A stretch of DNA of 64,000 nucleotides from Nocardia elegans NBRC 108235 (lineage in GTDB: Bacteria; Actinomycetota; Actinomycetes; Mycobacteriales; Mycobacteriaceae). Under the pieces are notes generated by a model. That model saw only the letters and a program-made list of their open reading frames with translations, did no database searches and was not told the DNA's origin. Each line of letters starts with the position of its first letter. Within the stretch, counting starts at the first letter, position 1. The DNA lies in contig NZ_BDBF01000006.1 in assembly GCF_001612845.1 (NCBI RefSeq), positions 225,658 to 289,657 on the forward strand, given 5' to 3'. The translations under genes and the position numbers were made by a program. This document shows, piece after piece, positions 50,475-58,549 of the stretch.

Positions 50475-51506
50475 ATGAACCTTCTACCAGCAGCCGAGCA
50501 ACTCGAACTCGTCACTGCCGCAACGGATTTCCTCGAGTCGCGGATGCCCATCGAGGATATCCGCCGACGCGCGGACGCCGACTCGGCGGTCGATGCCTCG
50601 GTATGGACCGAAGGGGCCGGGCTCGGATTCCTGAGCCTGGGCCTGGCCGAGGAATACGGCGGTGCGGGCCAGTCCTTCGACGATGAGGCACTGCTGTTCG
50701 TCGAGCTGGGCCGGCACCTGGCCACCGGCCCGTTCCTGGCCTCGACCCTCGGCGCCCGGATCGCCGCGTTGTCCGGCGACGAACAGCTGTGCCGGCGGAT
50801 CGCGAGCGGGCAGGCACGCGTGGGCACGGCCCAGTTGCGGGGCGACGGATCGGTCACCTCGGACGGATTCAAGGGCACCTTCGACCTCATCGATACCGCA
50901 GGTTGCAGCCATCTGCTGCTGGTCACCCGGCACGGTTCGGCACTGGTCGCGGCCGAGCAGTTCGGCGAGGCGACCGTCCTGGACTGCGTCGACCCCGGCA
51001 CCCGGCTGGCCACCGCCACCGTCACCGCGGGCACGGTGACGCACTGGCTGCCCGAACAGGCCGATGCGACCTGGCTGCGCGCGGTGGTGCTGTCGTCGGC
51101 CTTCCTCGCGGGCCTGGCCGACGGCGCGGCGGCACTGGCCATCGAACATGCCAAGACCCGGATTCAGTTCGGCCGGCCGATCGGTGTCAACCAGGCGATC
51201 AAGCACATGTGCTCCGATATGGCCGTGCGCACCGAGGCCGCCTTCACTCAGGTCTGTTTCGCGGCGGTATGCCTGGCCTCGCGCCGGCACGATGCCCCGG
51301 CGCAGGCGCTGGCGGCCCGCACGGTCGCCGCGAACGCGGCAATCGACAACGGTGCCACCGGAATTCACGTCCACGGCGGCATGGGCTACACCTACGAGCA
51401 CAACGCGCACCTGTACCTCGAACGCGCGCACGTCTACCGGCACCTGTTCGCCGAACCGTCGGAGGTACTGGCGGAACTGCTCGCCCAGGACGGTGTCGCC
51501 GCATGA
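50475..51506 (+). CDS. Acyl-CoA dehydrogenase, FadE beta-like subunit
   Basis: 343 aa. The N-terminal region is divergent; the C-terminal part has HVHGGMGYTYEHNAHLYLER, the hallmark of the partner subunit of heteromeric FadEs. Arginine-rich ARTVAANAAIDNGATGIH precedes it. The stop overlaps the thiolase-like start (ATGA). With the 49285 product it forms a second alpha/beta FadE pair in the window, organised like cholesterol-type FadE28-FadE29. Confidence 0.88.
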   Translation: MNLLPAAEQLELVTAATDFLESRMPIEDIRRRADADSAVDASVWTEGAGLGFLSLGLAEEYGGAGQSFDDEALLFVELGRHLATGPFLASTLGARIAALSGDEQLCRRIASGQARVGTAQLRGDGSVTSDGFKGTFDLIDTAGCSHLLLVTRHGSALVAAEQFGEATVLDCVDPGTRLATATVTAGTVTHWLPEQADATWLRAVVLSSAFLAGLADGAAALAIEHAKTRIQFGRPIGVNQAIKHMCSDMAVRTEAAFTQVCFAAVCLASRRHDAPAQALAARTVAANAAIDNGATGIHVHGGMGYTYEHNAHLYLERAHVYRHLFAEPSEVLAELLAQDGVAA

Positions 51507-52654
51507 GCCGCAAGGTCGCCATCGCCGGTGTCGCCCTGTCGGATGTGGGCCGGGTGGAGGACAAGAACGCCTACGAACTGATGGCTCAGGCCAGCGCGCG
51601 CGCACTCGCAGAAACCGGGCTCACACCGCAGGACATCGACGGCCTGGCCTCCACCGGCCAGGGTATGCTGCCGCCCACCGATGTAGGCGAATATCTCGGA
51701 CTGCGGCCGCGCTGGATCGATTCGACCTCGGTCGGCGGCGCCTCCTGGGAGGTGATGGTCTCCCATGCGGCAGACGCCATCGCCGCCGGCCACGCCGACG
51801 TGGTGCTGCTGACCTATGGTTCCACCGCCCGGGCGGATCTGCGCAAGGGGTTGCGCACCGCCAATATCAACTGGGGCGCGCGGGGACCGCTGCAGTGGGA
51901 CGCGCCCTACGGACACACGCTGGTGTCGAAATACGCCATGGCGGCGCGGCGGCACATGTTCCAGTACGGCACCACCATCGAACAGCTCGCCGAGGTGGCG
52001 GTGTCGGCGCGATTCAACGCCGCCGACAATCCGGACGCGTACTACCGCGATCCGATCACCGTCGAGGATGTGCTGTCCGGGCCGATGATCGCCGATCCGT
52101 TCACCAAACTGCACTGCTGCATCCGCTCCGACGGCGGCGCGGCCGCTATCCTGGTCGCCGAGGACCGCGTCGCGGACCTGAAATCGGATCCGGTCTGGGT
52201 GCTCGGCTCGGCCGAGGCGACCTCGCACATGCTGACCAGCCAGTGGGACGATGTGACCATCGGCCCGGCCGCGGTCACCGGTCCGCTCGCGTTCCGGCGC
52301 GCGGGTCTGACACCGGCCGATGTCGACGTCGCCGAACTGTACGACGCGTTCACCTACATGCTGCTGCTCACCCTCGAAGATCTCGGATTCTGCGGTAAGG
52401 GCGAGGGTGGTGCGTTCGCGGAGAGCGGAGCGCTGCGCCTGGGCGGCGCCCTGCCCACCAATACCGACGGCGGCGGCCTGTCCGCGTGTCATCCGGGCCA
52501 GCGCGGGCTGTTCCTGCTGGTCGAGGCGACAAGGCAGCTGCGCGGTGCGGCCGGGCCCCGCCAGGTACCCGGCGCCGAGATCGCCTGCGTCAGCGGCACC
52601 GGCGGCTGGTTCTGTTCCAGCGGGACGGTGTTGCTGGGGGCGAACAAACCGTGA
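51503..52654 (+). CDS. Thiolase-like protein (SCP-x/lipid-transfer thiolase type)
   Basis: 383 aa. Begins VAIAGVALSDVGRVEDKNAY like other non-conventional thiolases. The C-terminus has GGGLSACHPGQRGLFLLVEA, keeping the HP histidine motif that the 45055 product lacks, then QVPGAEIACVSGTGGWFCSS. The classical first nucleophile Cys region reads SVGGASWEVM, without Cys. It may be a retro-aldolase or degraded thiolase acting with the DUF35 protein encoded at 55472. It overlaps both neighbours by four bases (ATGA, GTGA). Confidence 0.85.
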   Translation: MSRKVAIAGVALSDVGRVEDKNAYELMAQASARALAETGLTPQDIDGLASTGQGMLPPTDVGEYLGLRPRWIDSTSVGGASWEVMVSHAADAIAAGHADVVLLTYGSTARADLRKGLRTANINWGARGPLQWDAPYGHTLVSKYAMAARRHMFQYGTTIEQLAEVAVSARFNAADNPDAYYRDPITVEDVLSGPMIADPFTKLHCCIRSDGGAAAILVAEDRVADLKSDPVWVLGSAEATSHMLTSQWDDVTIGPAAVTGPLAFRRAGLTPADVDVAELYDAFTYMLLLTLEDLGFCGKGEGGAFAESGALRLGGALPTNTDGGGLSACHPGQRGLFLLVEATRQLRGAAGPRQVPGAEIACVSGTGGWFCSSGTVLLGANKP

Positions 52655-54195
52655 CCGCCGCCGAGATCCTCGCGCCGCTGGACGCCGGCGCCTTCGCCGA
52701 TACCGTCGAATTGCTGGAGGCGGCGGCGCTCGTGCACGGATCCCGCGACGCCTACGTCGAGGCCCACGGCGCCCGCATCAGCTTCGCGGACTGGGTCGCG
52801 CGCGCCCGCGCCGTGGCCCGCCAGCTGTCCTCGCACGGGGTCGGGCGCGGCGATGTGGTCGCGCTGATGCTGCCCTCCGGGATCGACTACGCGGTGTGCT
52901 ACGCCGCCACGGCGATGCTCGGCGCCGTCACCACCGGATTGAATCCGCGCCTGGGGCCTCGTGAGATCGATGCCGTACTGCGGCAGGCGGATCCGGTCTT
53001 GGTCGTGCGCGCCGCCACCATGCCCGCGACGGGTCGCGACATTCCCGAACTCGCCGCCTCCCAGCTGACTCGCGAACTGCTGCGGCACGCCGCCACACCA
53101 TCACGGGCGATCGGCCGCGATGCCCCGGTGTCGATCGTCTTCAGCAGTGGCACAACAGGATTGCCGAAAGGCGCTTGGTTCGACGCGAACAATCTGGCCG
53201 CCTCGGCACAGGCGGCCGGCGCGATGAGCGCCCCCTATGACCGGCGCCTGACCTCCACGCCCTTCGCGCACGTCGGATATATGTCCAAACTGTGGGACCA
53301 ACTGGTCTGGGGCATCACCCTGGTGATCGCGCCGGTGCCCTGGTCGGCCGCGGCGATGTTCGATGTGCTTCGCGCGGAACGGATCACCGTCGCGGGCGCG
53401 GTCCCGACGCAGTGGGCGAAACTGCTGGAACTGCCCGCGCTCACGCCACAGTCATTGCCGCACCTGCGCATCGGTGTGGTCGCGACCGCACCGGCTTCAC
53501 CGGCGCTGGTCCGGCAGACCACCGACCGTATCGGGGCGCCGCTGGTGGTGCGGTATGCGATGACCGAATCGCCGACGATCTGCGGGACCGAGCCCGGCGA
53601 TCCCCCAGAAGTGTTGTACCGCACCGTCGGGCGGCCGCAGACCGGCGTCGACGTCGCGATCACCGATGCCGGCGGAGCGGCGCTACCGACCGGACAGATC
53701 GGCCGGGTGCGTATCAAGAGTGGTTGTTCGATGCGCGGGTACTGGAACGACCCCGAGCTCACCGCGGCCGCGTTCGACGAGCGGGGCTACCTCATCAGCG
53801 GCGATCTCGGACGCTTCGACGCCGACGGGAACCTGGTCCTGGCGGGTCGATCCGGGGATATGTACATCCGCGGTGGGTTCAACATCCACCCGGTCGAGGT
53901 CGAACAGGTCCTGGCCGAACATCCCCGCGTCCGCGCCGCCGCTGTGGTGGGCGTCGCGGCCGAGGTGATCGGCGAGATCGGGGTGGCATTCATCGTCCCG
54001 GAGGATCCGGACGCACCGATTCCCCTTGCCGAACTTCGGGATTGGGCCAAGGCCAGGCTGGCCGACTACAAGGCGCCCGACCATCTGATCGTGGTCGGCG
54101 ACCTGCCGCGCACCGGGATGTCCAAACTCGACCGCCATCGCCTGCGGCAGCTGGCCGCCGACAATCCACCCCCGCCGAGAAGGAAGGCACCATGA
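52651..54195 (+). CDS. Acyl-CoA synthetase (AMP-binding, FadD-like)
   Basis: 514 aa from a GTG at 52651 overlapping the thiolase-like stop. P-loop motif IVFSSGTTGLPKGAWFD; RYAMTESPTICGTEPGDPPE resembles FadD3/FadD17-like ligases of steroid-type pathways; LISGDLGRFDADGNLVLAGR and the late GMSKLDRHRLR complete the family set. It would attach CoA to the carboxyl group made by P450 and alcohol/aldehyde dehydrogenases acting on the side chain or ring. Confidence 0.9.
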   Translation: MTAAEILAPLDAGAFADTVELLEAAALVHGSRDAYVEAHGARISFADWVARARAVARQLSSHGVGRGDVVALMLPSGIDYAVCYAATAMLGAVTTGLNPRLGPREIDAVLRQADPVLVVRAATMPATGRDIPELAASQLTRELLRHAATPSRAIGRDAPVSIVFSSGTTGLPKGAWFDANNLAASAQAAGAMSAPYDRRLTSTPFAHVGYMSKLWDQLVWGITLVIAPVPWSAAAMFDVLRAERITVAGAVPTQWAKLLELPALTPQSLPHLRIGVVATAPASPALVRQTTDRIGAPLVVRYAMTESPTICGTEPGDPPEVLYRTVGRPQTGVDVAITDAGGAALPTGQIGRVRIKSGCSMRGYWNDPELTAAAFDERGYLISGDLGRFDADGNLVLAGRSGDMYIRGGFNIHPVEVEQVLAEHPRVRAAAVVGVAAEVIGEIGVAFIVPEDPDAPIPLAELRDWAKARLADYKAPDHLIVVGDLPRTGMSKLDRHRLRQLAADNPPPPRRKAP

Positions 54196-54398
54196 GCATC
54201 CACCAGCGCATTCACATCGCTCTCGACCAGTGCGAAGGACACGGTCAGTGCGCCGCCGTCGCGCCGCGGCTCTACGAACTCGACGACGACGGCTTCGCCC
54301 TGCGTGCCGACTTCGAGGTTGCGCCCCAACTCGTCGACGAAGCCGACTCCGGGCTCAAGGCCTGCCCGATGAGCGCCATCCGCTGGCGCGAGGACTGA
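54192..54398 (+). CDS. Small 3Fe-4S-type ferredoxin of the P450 kind
   Basis: 68 aa; the ATG overlaps the ligase stop. Cluster ligands are Cys14, Cys20 (DQCEGHGQC) and Cys58 (KACPMSAI). The position of a second Cys is His17, as in single-cluster ferredoxins that serve actinobacterial P450s. It can pass electrons from a reductase such as the FprB-like protein to the P450 encoded at 56717, whose operon converges on this one. Confidence 0.93.
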   Translation: MSIHQRIHIALDQCEGHGQCAAVAPRLYELDDDGFALRADFEVAPQLVDEADSGLKACPMSAIRWRED

Positions 54399-54430
54399 CG
54401 ATCGGGTGGCGCGAGCACCGATTCCGTCAC

Positions 54431-54496
54431 AACGGCCGGAGGCCGGGACGGTAGCTGGGGTCCACACCACCAGCCGCGTCCCGGCCTCCGGCCGTT
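54431..54496. terminator. Large bidirectional terminator
   Basis: A perfect 20-base stem (arms 54431-54450 and 54477-54496, core GGCCGGAGGCCGGGACG) with an inner GCTGG/CCAGC extension lies between the convergent ferredoxin and SDR genes. Its size and place make it a convincing terminator for both operons. Confidence 0.85.
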
Positions 54497-54511
54497 ACCG
54501 ACGTATTACCG

Positions 54512-55435
54512 CTAGCCGCCCAGGCGCAGGCCGGGAGCCCGGGTGCCGAAGATGTCGGTACCTAGGACGACGCCGAGTCTATTTGCGTCCCAGCGTTTTC
54601 CGTCACTGGACACCGACGCCGCCGAGGTCCAGCCGCGCATCAGCTGGATGGTGTCACCCAGCGCCCGCACGACCTGCCCGCTGACGTGGGCGGCCTCGGG
54701 ACTGGCCAGCCACGCGACCACGGGCGAGCCCAGCGACGGGTCCTTGGGATCGAATTCGTCCTCGCCGAGTTCCCCCGGCTCGATCGGCGCCGCGGCCCCG
54801 GACATGGTCGCCGACATGCGAGTGCGGCCGCCGGGGCTGATCGCGTTGACCGTGGCGCCGATCGAGGCGAGCTCGAGGCTCAGCGTCTGGGTGAGGCCCA
54901 CGATGGCCGCCTTGGCGGCGCTGTAGTTGGTCTGGCCGAAGTGTCCGTGCAACCCCGCACCGGAGGTCGTATTGATAATGCGGCCGTACACCTTCGCGCC
55001 GGTCGACTTCGATTCCTCCCGCCACTTGCGCGCCGCTGCCCGGCTGGTGAGCCAGGTGCCGCGCACATGAACTCGCATCACCGAGTCGAAGTCGTCGGCA
55101 CTCATATTCCAGATCGCGCGGTCGCGGACGATGCCGGCATTGTTGACCACGATGTCGAGCCGGCCGAGCTGGGAATACGCCCGCTCGACGAGCAGGTCGA
55201 TCTGTTCCTCGTCGCCGACATCGCTGAAATCGGAGATCGCCTTGCCACCCCGGTCCTCGATCAGGCGCACGACCTCGTCGGCCACCTTGCCGGTTCCCTC
55301 ACCGGAAACCGACGTTCCCAGATCGTTGATGATCACCGTGGCGCCGTGTTTGGCCAATTCCAGGGCGTGCCCGCGCCCGATGCCGTGTCCGGCTCCGGTC
55401 ACCAACGCGACCTTTCCGTCGAGCAATCCGCTCAT
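54512..55435 (-). CDS. SDR-family dehydrogenase (3-hydroxyacyl-CoA dehydrogenase/17-beta-HSD4-like)
   Basis: 307 aa with canonical SDR residues: VTGAGHGIGRGHALELAKHG, DIVVNNAGIVRDRAI, catalytic NTTSGAGLHGHFGQTNYSAA with the YxxxK pair intact. The extended C-terminus (about 60 residues, HVSGQVVRALGDTIQLMRGW) is typical of the HSD17B4/FOX2 hydroxyacyl-CoA dehydrogenase group. It would oxidise the 3-hydroxyacyl-CoA made by the crotonase encoded upstream. Last gene of the P450 operon. Confidence 0.9.
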   Translation of the reverse strand: MSGLLDGKVALVTGAGHGIGRGHALELAKHGATVIINDLGTSVSGEGTGKVADEVVRLIEDRGGKAISDFSDVGDEEQIDLLVERAYSQLGRLDIVVNNAGIVRDRAIWNMSADDFDSVMRVHVRGTWLTSRAAARKWREESKSTGAKVYGRIINTTSGAGLHGHFGQTNYSAAKAAIVGLTQTLSLELASIGATVNAISPGGRTRMSATMSGAAAPIEPGELGEDEFDPKDPSLGSPVVAWLASPEAAHVSGQVVRALGDTIQLMRGWTSAASVSSDGKRWDANRLGVVLGTDIFGTRAPGLRLGG

Positions 55436-55471
55436 CTGGGCGATCCTCTCCTCATTGTTCGATAATGGTCG

Positions 55472-55882
55472 TCATGCCTCGATCGGCGTGAACACGACCG
55501 CGTAGGCCGGGTCGACGATTTCGCGGAATACGGCCCGCACCGGCATGCCGATACGCACATCGGCGGGCTTGATTCCCTCGATATTGGTCACCACCCGCGG
55601 ACCCTCGTCCAACTCGACGAGGGCGGCGATATACGGCAACCGCGCCGCGAACGGCTCGAGGTCGTTGACGTACACCGTGGAGAACGAATAGACCGACCCG
55701 GTGCCCTTGGCTTCGACCGCGATGACCGATTCGCTCCAGCAGAACGGGCAGAACATCCGCGGGTAATGATGGACGCGTCCACAGTCCTGGCATTTCGCGA
55801 TCAGCAGTTTTCCGTCGCGCGCGGCATCCCAATACTGCGCGCTGTTTCCTTCGACGACGGGAATATCGGCACGGCCGGCCAT
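55472..55882 (-). CDS. DUF35 zinc-ribbon/OB-fold protein
   Basis: 136 aa; ATG behind GGAGGAGCG. The zinc ribbon CQDCGRVHHYPRMFCPFCWS (C-x2-C-x10-C-x2-C) is followed by an OB-fold (GSVYSFSTVYVNDLEPFAAR, LPYIAALVELDEGPRVVTNI). DUF35 proteins bind thiolase-like aldolases and help hold the acyl-CoA. The likely partner is the thiolase-like protein of the facing operon (51503-52654), since no thiolase gene lies in its own operon. Confidence 0.9.
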   Translation of the reverse strand: MAGRADIPVVEGNSAQYWDAARDGKLLIAKCQDCGRVHHYPRMFCPFCWSESVIAVEAKGTGSVYSFSTVYVNDLEPFAARLPYIAALVELDEGPRVVTNIEGIKPADVRIGMPVRAVFREIVDPAYAVVFTPIEA

Positions 55883-55922
55883 TATCGCTCCTCCTGATCT
55901 GACTGCACGGATGTTCGGCGCA

Positions 55923-56720
55923 TCACCAACCGCGATATTCGGCGGGCCTGCGTTCGACGAACGAGCGCACGCCCTCTTTAGCATCGGCCGAATACGACTG
56001 GATCTCCTGCGCCATCGCCTCGGCGAGAAATGCGGCCGCACGATCGCCGTCGAGAGAGCTGTTGAACAATCGTTTCGTCAATGCGATCGAGCTGGTCGGG
56101 GCGGTCGCGAGCCGGCCGGTCAGTTCGGTGAGTACCGATTCCAGGTCCTCCTCGGCCACAACCCGATTCACCACACCGAGACCGAGGGCTTCCGAGGCCC
56201 GGAGCTTGTCACCGAAGAACACCAATTCCTTCGCGCGCTGCATGCCGATCAGCCGAGGTAACAGATAGGCGCCGCCGCCGTCGACCACGAGTCCGCGTTT
56301 GACGAACGACTCGCTGAAGTAGGCCGCCTCGGTCGCGATCACCAGGTCCGAGGCGTAGGCCAGGTGGGCGCCGATGCCGGCGGCGGCGCCGTGCACCACG
56401 CTGACGACCGGCTTTCCGCAATCCAATACCGCGGCGATGAGGCGCTGTGCACCGGTCATGATGCGCCGCATCGGATCGGTGACCCGCTTGACGTTCTTCG
56501 CGTGACCGTCCGCCAACTTCACCACGTCCGCGCCGGAGCAGAAATGTTTGCCGTTCGCCCGCAGGAGGACCACCCGGACGTCGGGGTCGGCGTCCGCCGC
56601 GGCGAACAGTTCGATCAGGGCGTCGCGATCGTCGGGCCGGATGGCATTGGCCGCCTCGGGCCGGTTGAGCGTGATCGTGAGAATTCCGCTGTCGATCTTC
56701 TGCAGGAGGGCATCGGTCAT
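55923..56720 (-). CDS. Enoyl-CoA hydratase/isomerase-family protein
   Basis: 265 aa crotonase: [25 protein letters not shown] (oxyanion), then [20 protein letters not shown], where hydratases have their first catalytic Glu but His/Ala appear here. [18 protein letters not shown] carries the Asp typical of PaaG-like and other isomerase-type crotonases. Its chemistry may thus be isomerisation or a non-standard hydration. The ATG overlaps the P450 stop (ATGA). It occupies the place held by MaoC-type hydratases in cholesterol igr operons. Confidence 0.88.
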   Translation of the reverse strand: MTDALLQKIDSGILTITLNRPEAANAIRPDDRDALIELFAAADADPDVRVVLLRANGKHFCSGADVVKLADGHAKNVKRVTDPMRRIMTGAQRLIAAVLDCGKPVVSVVHGAAAGIGAHLAYASDLVIATEAAYFSESFVKRGLVVDGGGAYLLPRLIGMQRAKELVFFGDKLRASEALGLGVVNRVVAEEDLESVLTELTGRLATAPTSSIALTKRLFNSSLDGDRAAAFLAEAMAQEIQSYSADAKEGVRSFVERRPAEYRGW

Positions 56721-57970
56721 CGGTGCGTATACCTCACGTTGAGATGTTTGATGCCGTTCACGAAATTCGACCGCAGCAGTGTCGGCTCGCCGACGGCCTC
56801 GAGGTCGGGAAAACGCGAATACAGTGCCTCGAACGCGATATTCAGCTCCAGCCGCGCCAGATGCGCGCCCAGGCAGAAGTGCGGCCCCGGCGCACCGAAT
56901 GCCAAGTGCGGGTTCGGATTTCGGGCGATATCGAAAACGTAGGGGTCCTCGAAAACGGCATCATCGCGATTGGCTGAGGTGTACCAGAGCACAACCTTCT
57001 CGCCGCGAGAGAACACCTGATCACCGAGTTGAACGCCGTCATGGGTCACCGTGCGGCGCATGTGGATCACCGGACTCGCCCAGCGCAGGATTTCCTCGAT
57101 CGCGGTGGGTGCCGACGCGCGGTAGTCGGCCAGCCAGGCCTCGCGCTGATCGGGGTGGCGACTCAGGGCGTACACCCCGTGAGTCAGGGCGTTGCGCGTG
57201 GTCTCATTTCCGGCGCCGACCAGCAGGATGAAGAACTTCGCCATCTCCTGCGGAGTCAGGTTGTCGCCCTCCTTCGCGGCGACCAGCATGCTGATGACAT
57301 CGTCGCGCGGATCGGCTATCCGCTCCTCGGACAAATTCTGCAGCAGCCCGATGAGCCGTTCGCTGGCCTCGGTGACCGCACCCGCGATCCCCGCCCCGGA
57401 CTGGTCGGGGATGTATTCCGCGTCCGAGGCACCCAGAATCGTGTTCGTCGCCGCGAGGATATCGGCCTCGTGCTCCTGCGGAATGCCGAGCATGGTGCTG
57501 ATGATCCGCAGCGGGAGCAGCGCGGCGAAATTGTCGACGAAATCGCATTCACCCGTGGCCGGCATCGCATCGAGGATTTCGTGAGTGGTCGATTCGACCA
57601 GCCCGCGAATCGATTCGAGGCTCTTGTTGGTGAACCCCCGGGATACGATCTTGCGGACCCGGGAATGTTCGGGATTGTCCATATCGATGATCGACCCGCG
57701 ATAGTCACGCAACGCGCGCGGCTGGTCGAAAATCTGCGTGCCCTCCCCCGAGGCGAAATCCTCGGGACGGCGGCTAACCTCGAGTATGTCGGCATGGCGT
57801 GTCAACGCCCAGAACCCCCTGCTCCGGTCCGGCCCGCCGCCGAGCGGGACGAACGGCCGCGGATTCTCCCTGCGCAGGGCGTCGAATCGCGCGTCTCGTT
57901 CGGCCTGGCCGGTCTGTTGCCACCAGTCGAAATCAACCAGCACGTCCGCGGCCTCATCGGCTCCGATCAT
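56717..57970 (-). CDS. Cytochrome P450
   Basis: 417 aa from the ATG at 57970 behind GAGGAACAG; a GTG at 57997 or an ATG at 58051 are longer options. The I-helix motif [17 protein letters not shown], ExxR pair Glu293/Arg296 (EEILRW) and heme loop [19 protein letters not shown] with Cys366 are all intact. It is close in style to CYP124/125/142-like enzymes that hydroxylate terminal carbons of sterol or branched side chains, but I do not assign a family. Electrons can come through the ferredoxin encoded at 54192. First gene of a four-gene operon under a palindrome at 58059. Confidence 0.92.
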   Translation of the reverse strand: MIGADEAADVLVDFDWWQQTGQAERDARFDALRRENPRPFVPLGGGPDRSRGFWALTRHADILEVSRRPEDFASGEGTQIFDQPRALRDYRGSIIDMDNPEHSRVRKIVSRGFTNKSLESIRGLVESTTHEILDAMPATGECDFVDNFAALLPLRIISTMLGIPQEHEADILAATNTILGASDAEYIPDQSGAGIAGAVTEASERLIGLLQNLSEERIADPRDDVISMLVAAKEGDNLTPQEMAKFFILLVGAGNETTRNALTHGVYALSRHPDQREAWLADYRASAPTAIEEILRWASPVIHMRRTVTHDGVQLGDQVFSRGEKVVLWYTSANRDDAVFEDPYVFDIARNPNPHLAFGAPGPHFCLGAHLARLELNIAFEALYSRFPDLEAVGEPTLLRSNFVNGIKHLNVRYTHR

Positions 57971-58058
57971 CGGCTGTTCCTCGCTCGTCGTCGTCACATC
58001 TTCAGCAGCCCCCGGACGGCACCGGTACGCGGCCGAAATCCCCATTGCCATCCGATTC

Positions 58059-58072
58059 TGGCACTAGTGTCA
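58059..58072. promoter_or_regulatory. Palindrome TGGCA-CTAG-TGTCA (regulon-type operator) before the P450 operon
   Basis: A 14-base near-perfect palindrome (one mismatched pair) 89 bases upstream of the chosen P450 start. On the minus strand TATAGT immediately precedes it and could be the -10 box, so a protein bound here would block transcription. Confidence 0.65.
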
Positions 58073-58311
58073 CTATATTGCAACTACGTCTACCTGGACA
58101 TTCTGCAAAAATATGGCATACGATTCGCCTATAAATGGCCATGAGTGTCACTAAAGTGGGTCTACTTCGAGAAGAGATCGAGGGCTGCCCGAGCAGCCTC
58201 GACCAGATCGCGGCGAGTCACCGCCGGGCCGCCGCCCTCAACCCCCTCCAGGAGCCCACAGGTGCGCCAGGAACCGCCACACAACACGTTGTATAGCTGA
58301 ATGATTCCGCG

Positions 58312-58536
58312 TCAATCCCCACTTGATGCGGTCTGGAGCGAATCGCGGATCGCCTCCATCGCCGCCAGCCGCCGGGCGACCATCGTCATCGCAGCGACGT
58401 CCCCGGCCCCAGCCCGGAATTCGCCCAGACGTGCCCGCACCCGGACGATCTCCTCGGCCAGGCGTTCGCCCGCCTCCTGCTTGGTGAGCAAGTCCTGCTC
58501 GACCCAATCGGCGGCGTCAATGTCCTTCTCGGCCAC
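58312..58536 (-). CDS. Small helical protein, partner of amidohydrolases (copy 2)
   Basis: 74 aa from a GTG at 58536 behind GAAGGGCG. The sequence AADWVEQDLLTKQEAGERLA, then EEIVRVRARLGEFRAGAGDV and ARRLAAMEAIRDSLQ aligns with copy 1 at 28638-28919. It follows the amidohydrolase stop by 13 bases, so the two are co-transcribed. No known domain. Downstream on this strand, 58162-58311 holds an in-frame open stretch after the stop, described among the findings. Confidence 0.75.
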   Translation of the reverse strand: MAEKDIDAADWVEQDLLTKQEAGERLAEEIVRVRARLGEFRAGAGDVAAMTMVARRLAAMEAIRDSLQTASSGD

Positions 58537-58549
58537 GATGTTTCGCCCT

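Noticed and set aside
49285..51506. Calling the FadE pair fadE28/fadE29 and the thiolase ltp2
   Set aside because: Order and motifs are similar to the igr operon, but the hydratase type differs and the best Ltp2 match is the 45055 product; symbols would overstate the orthology.
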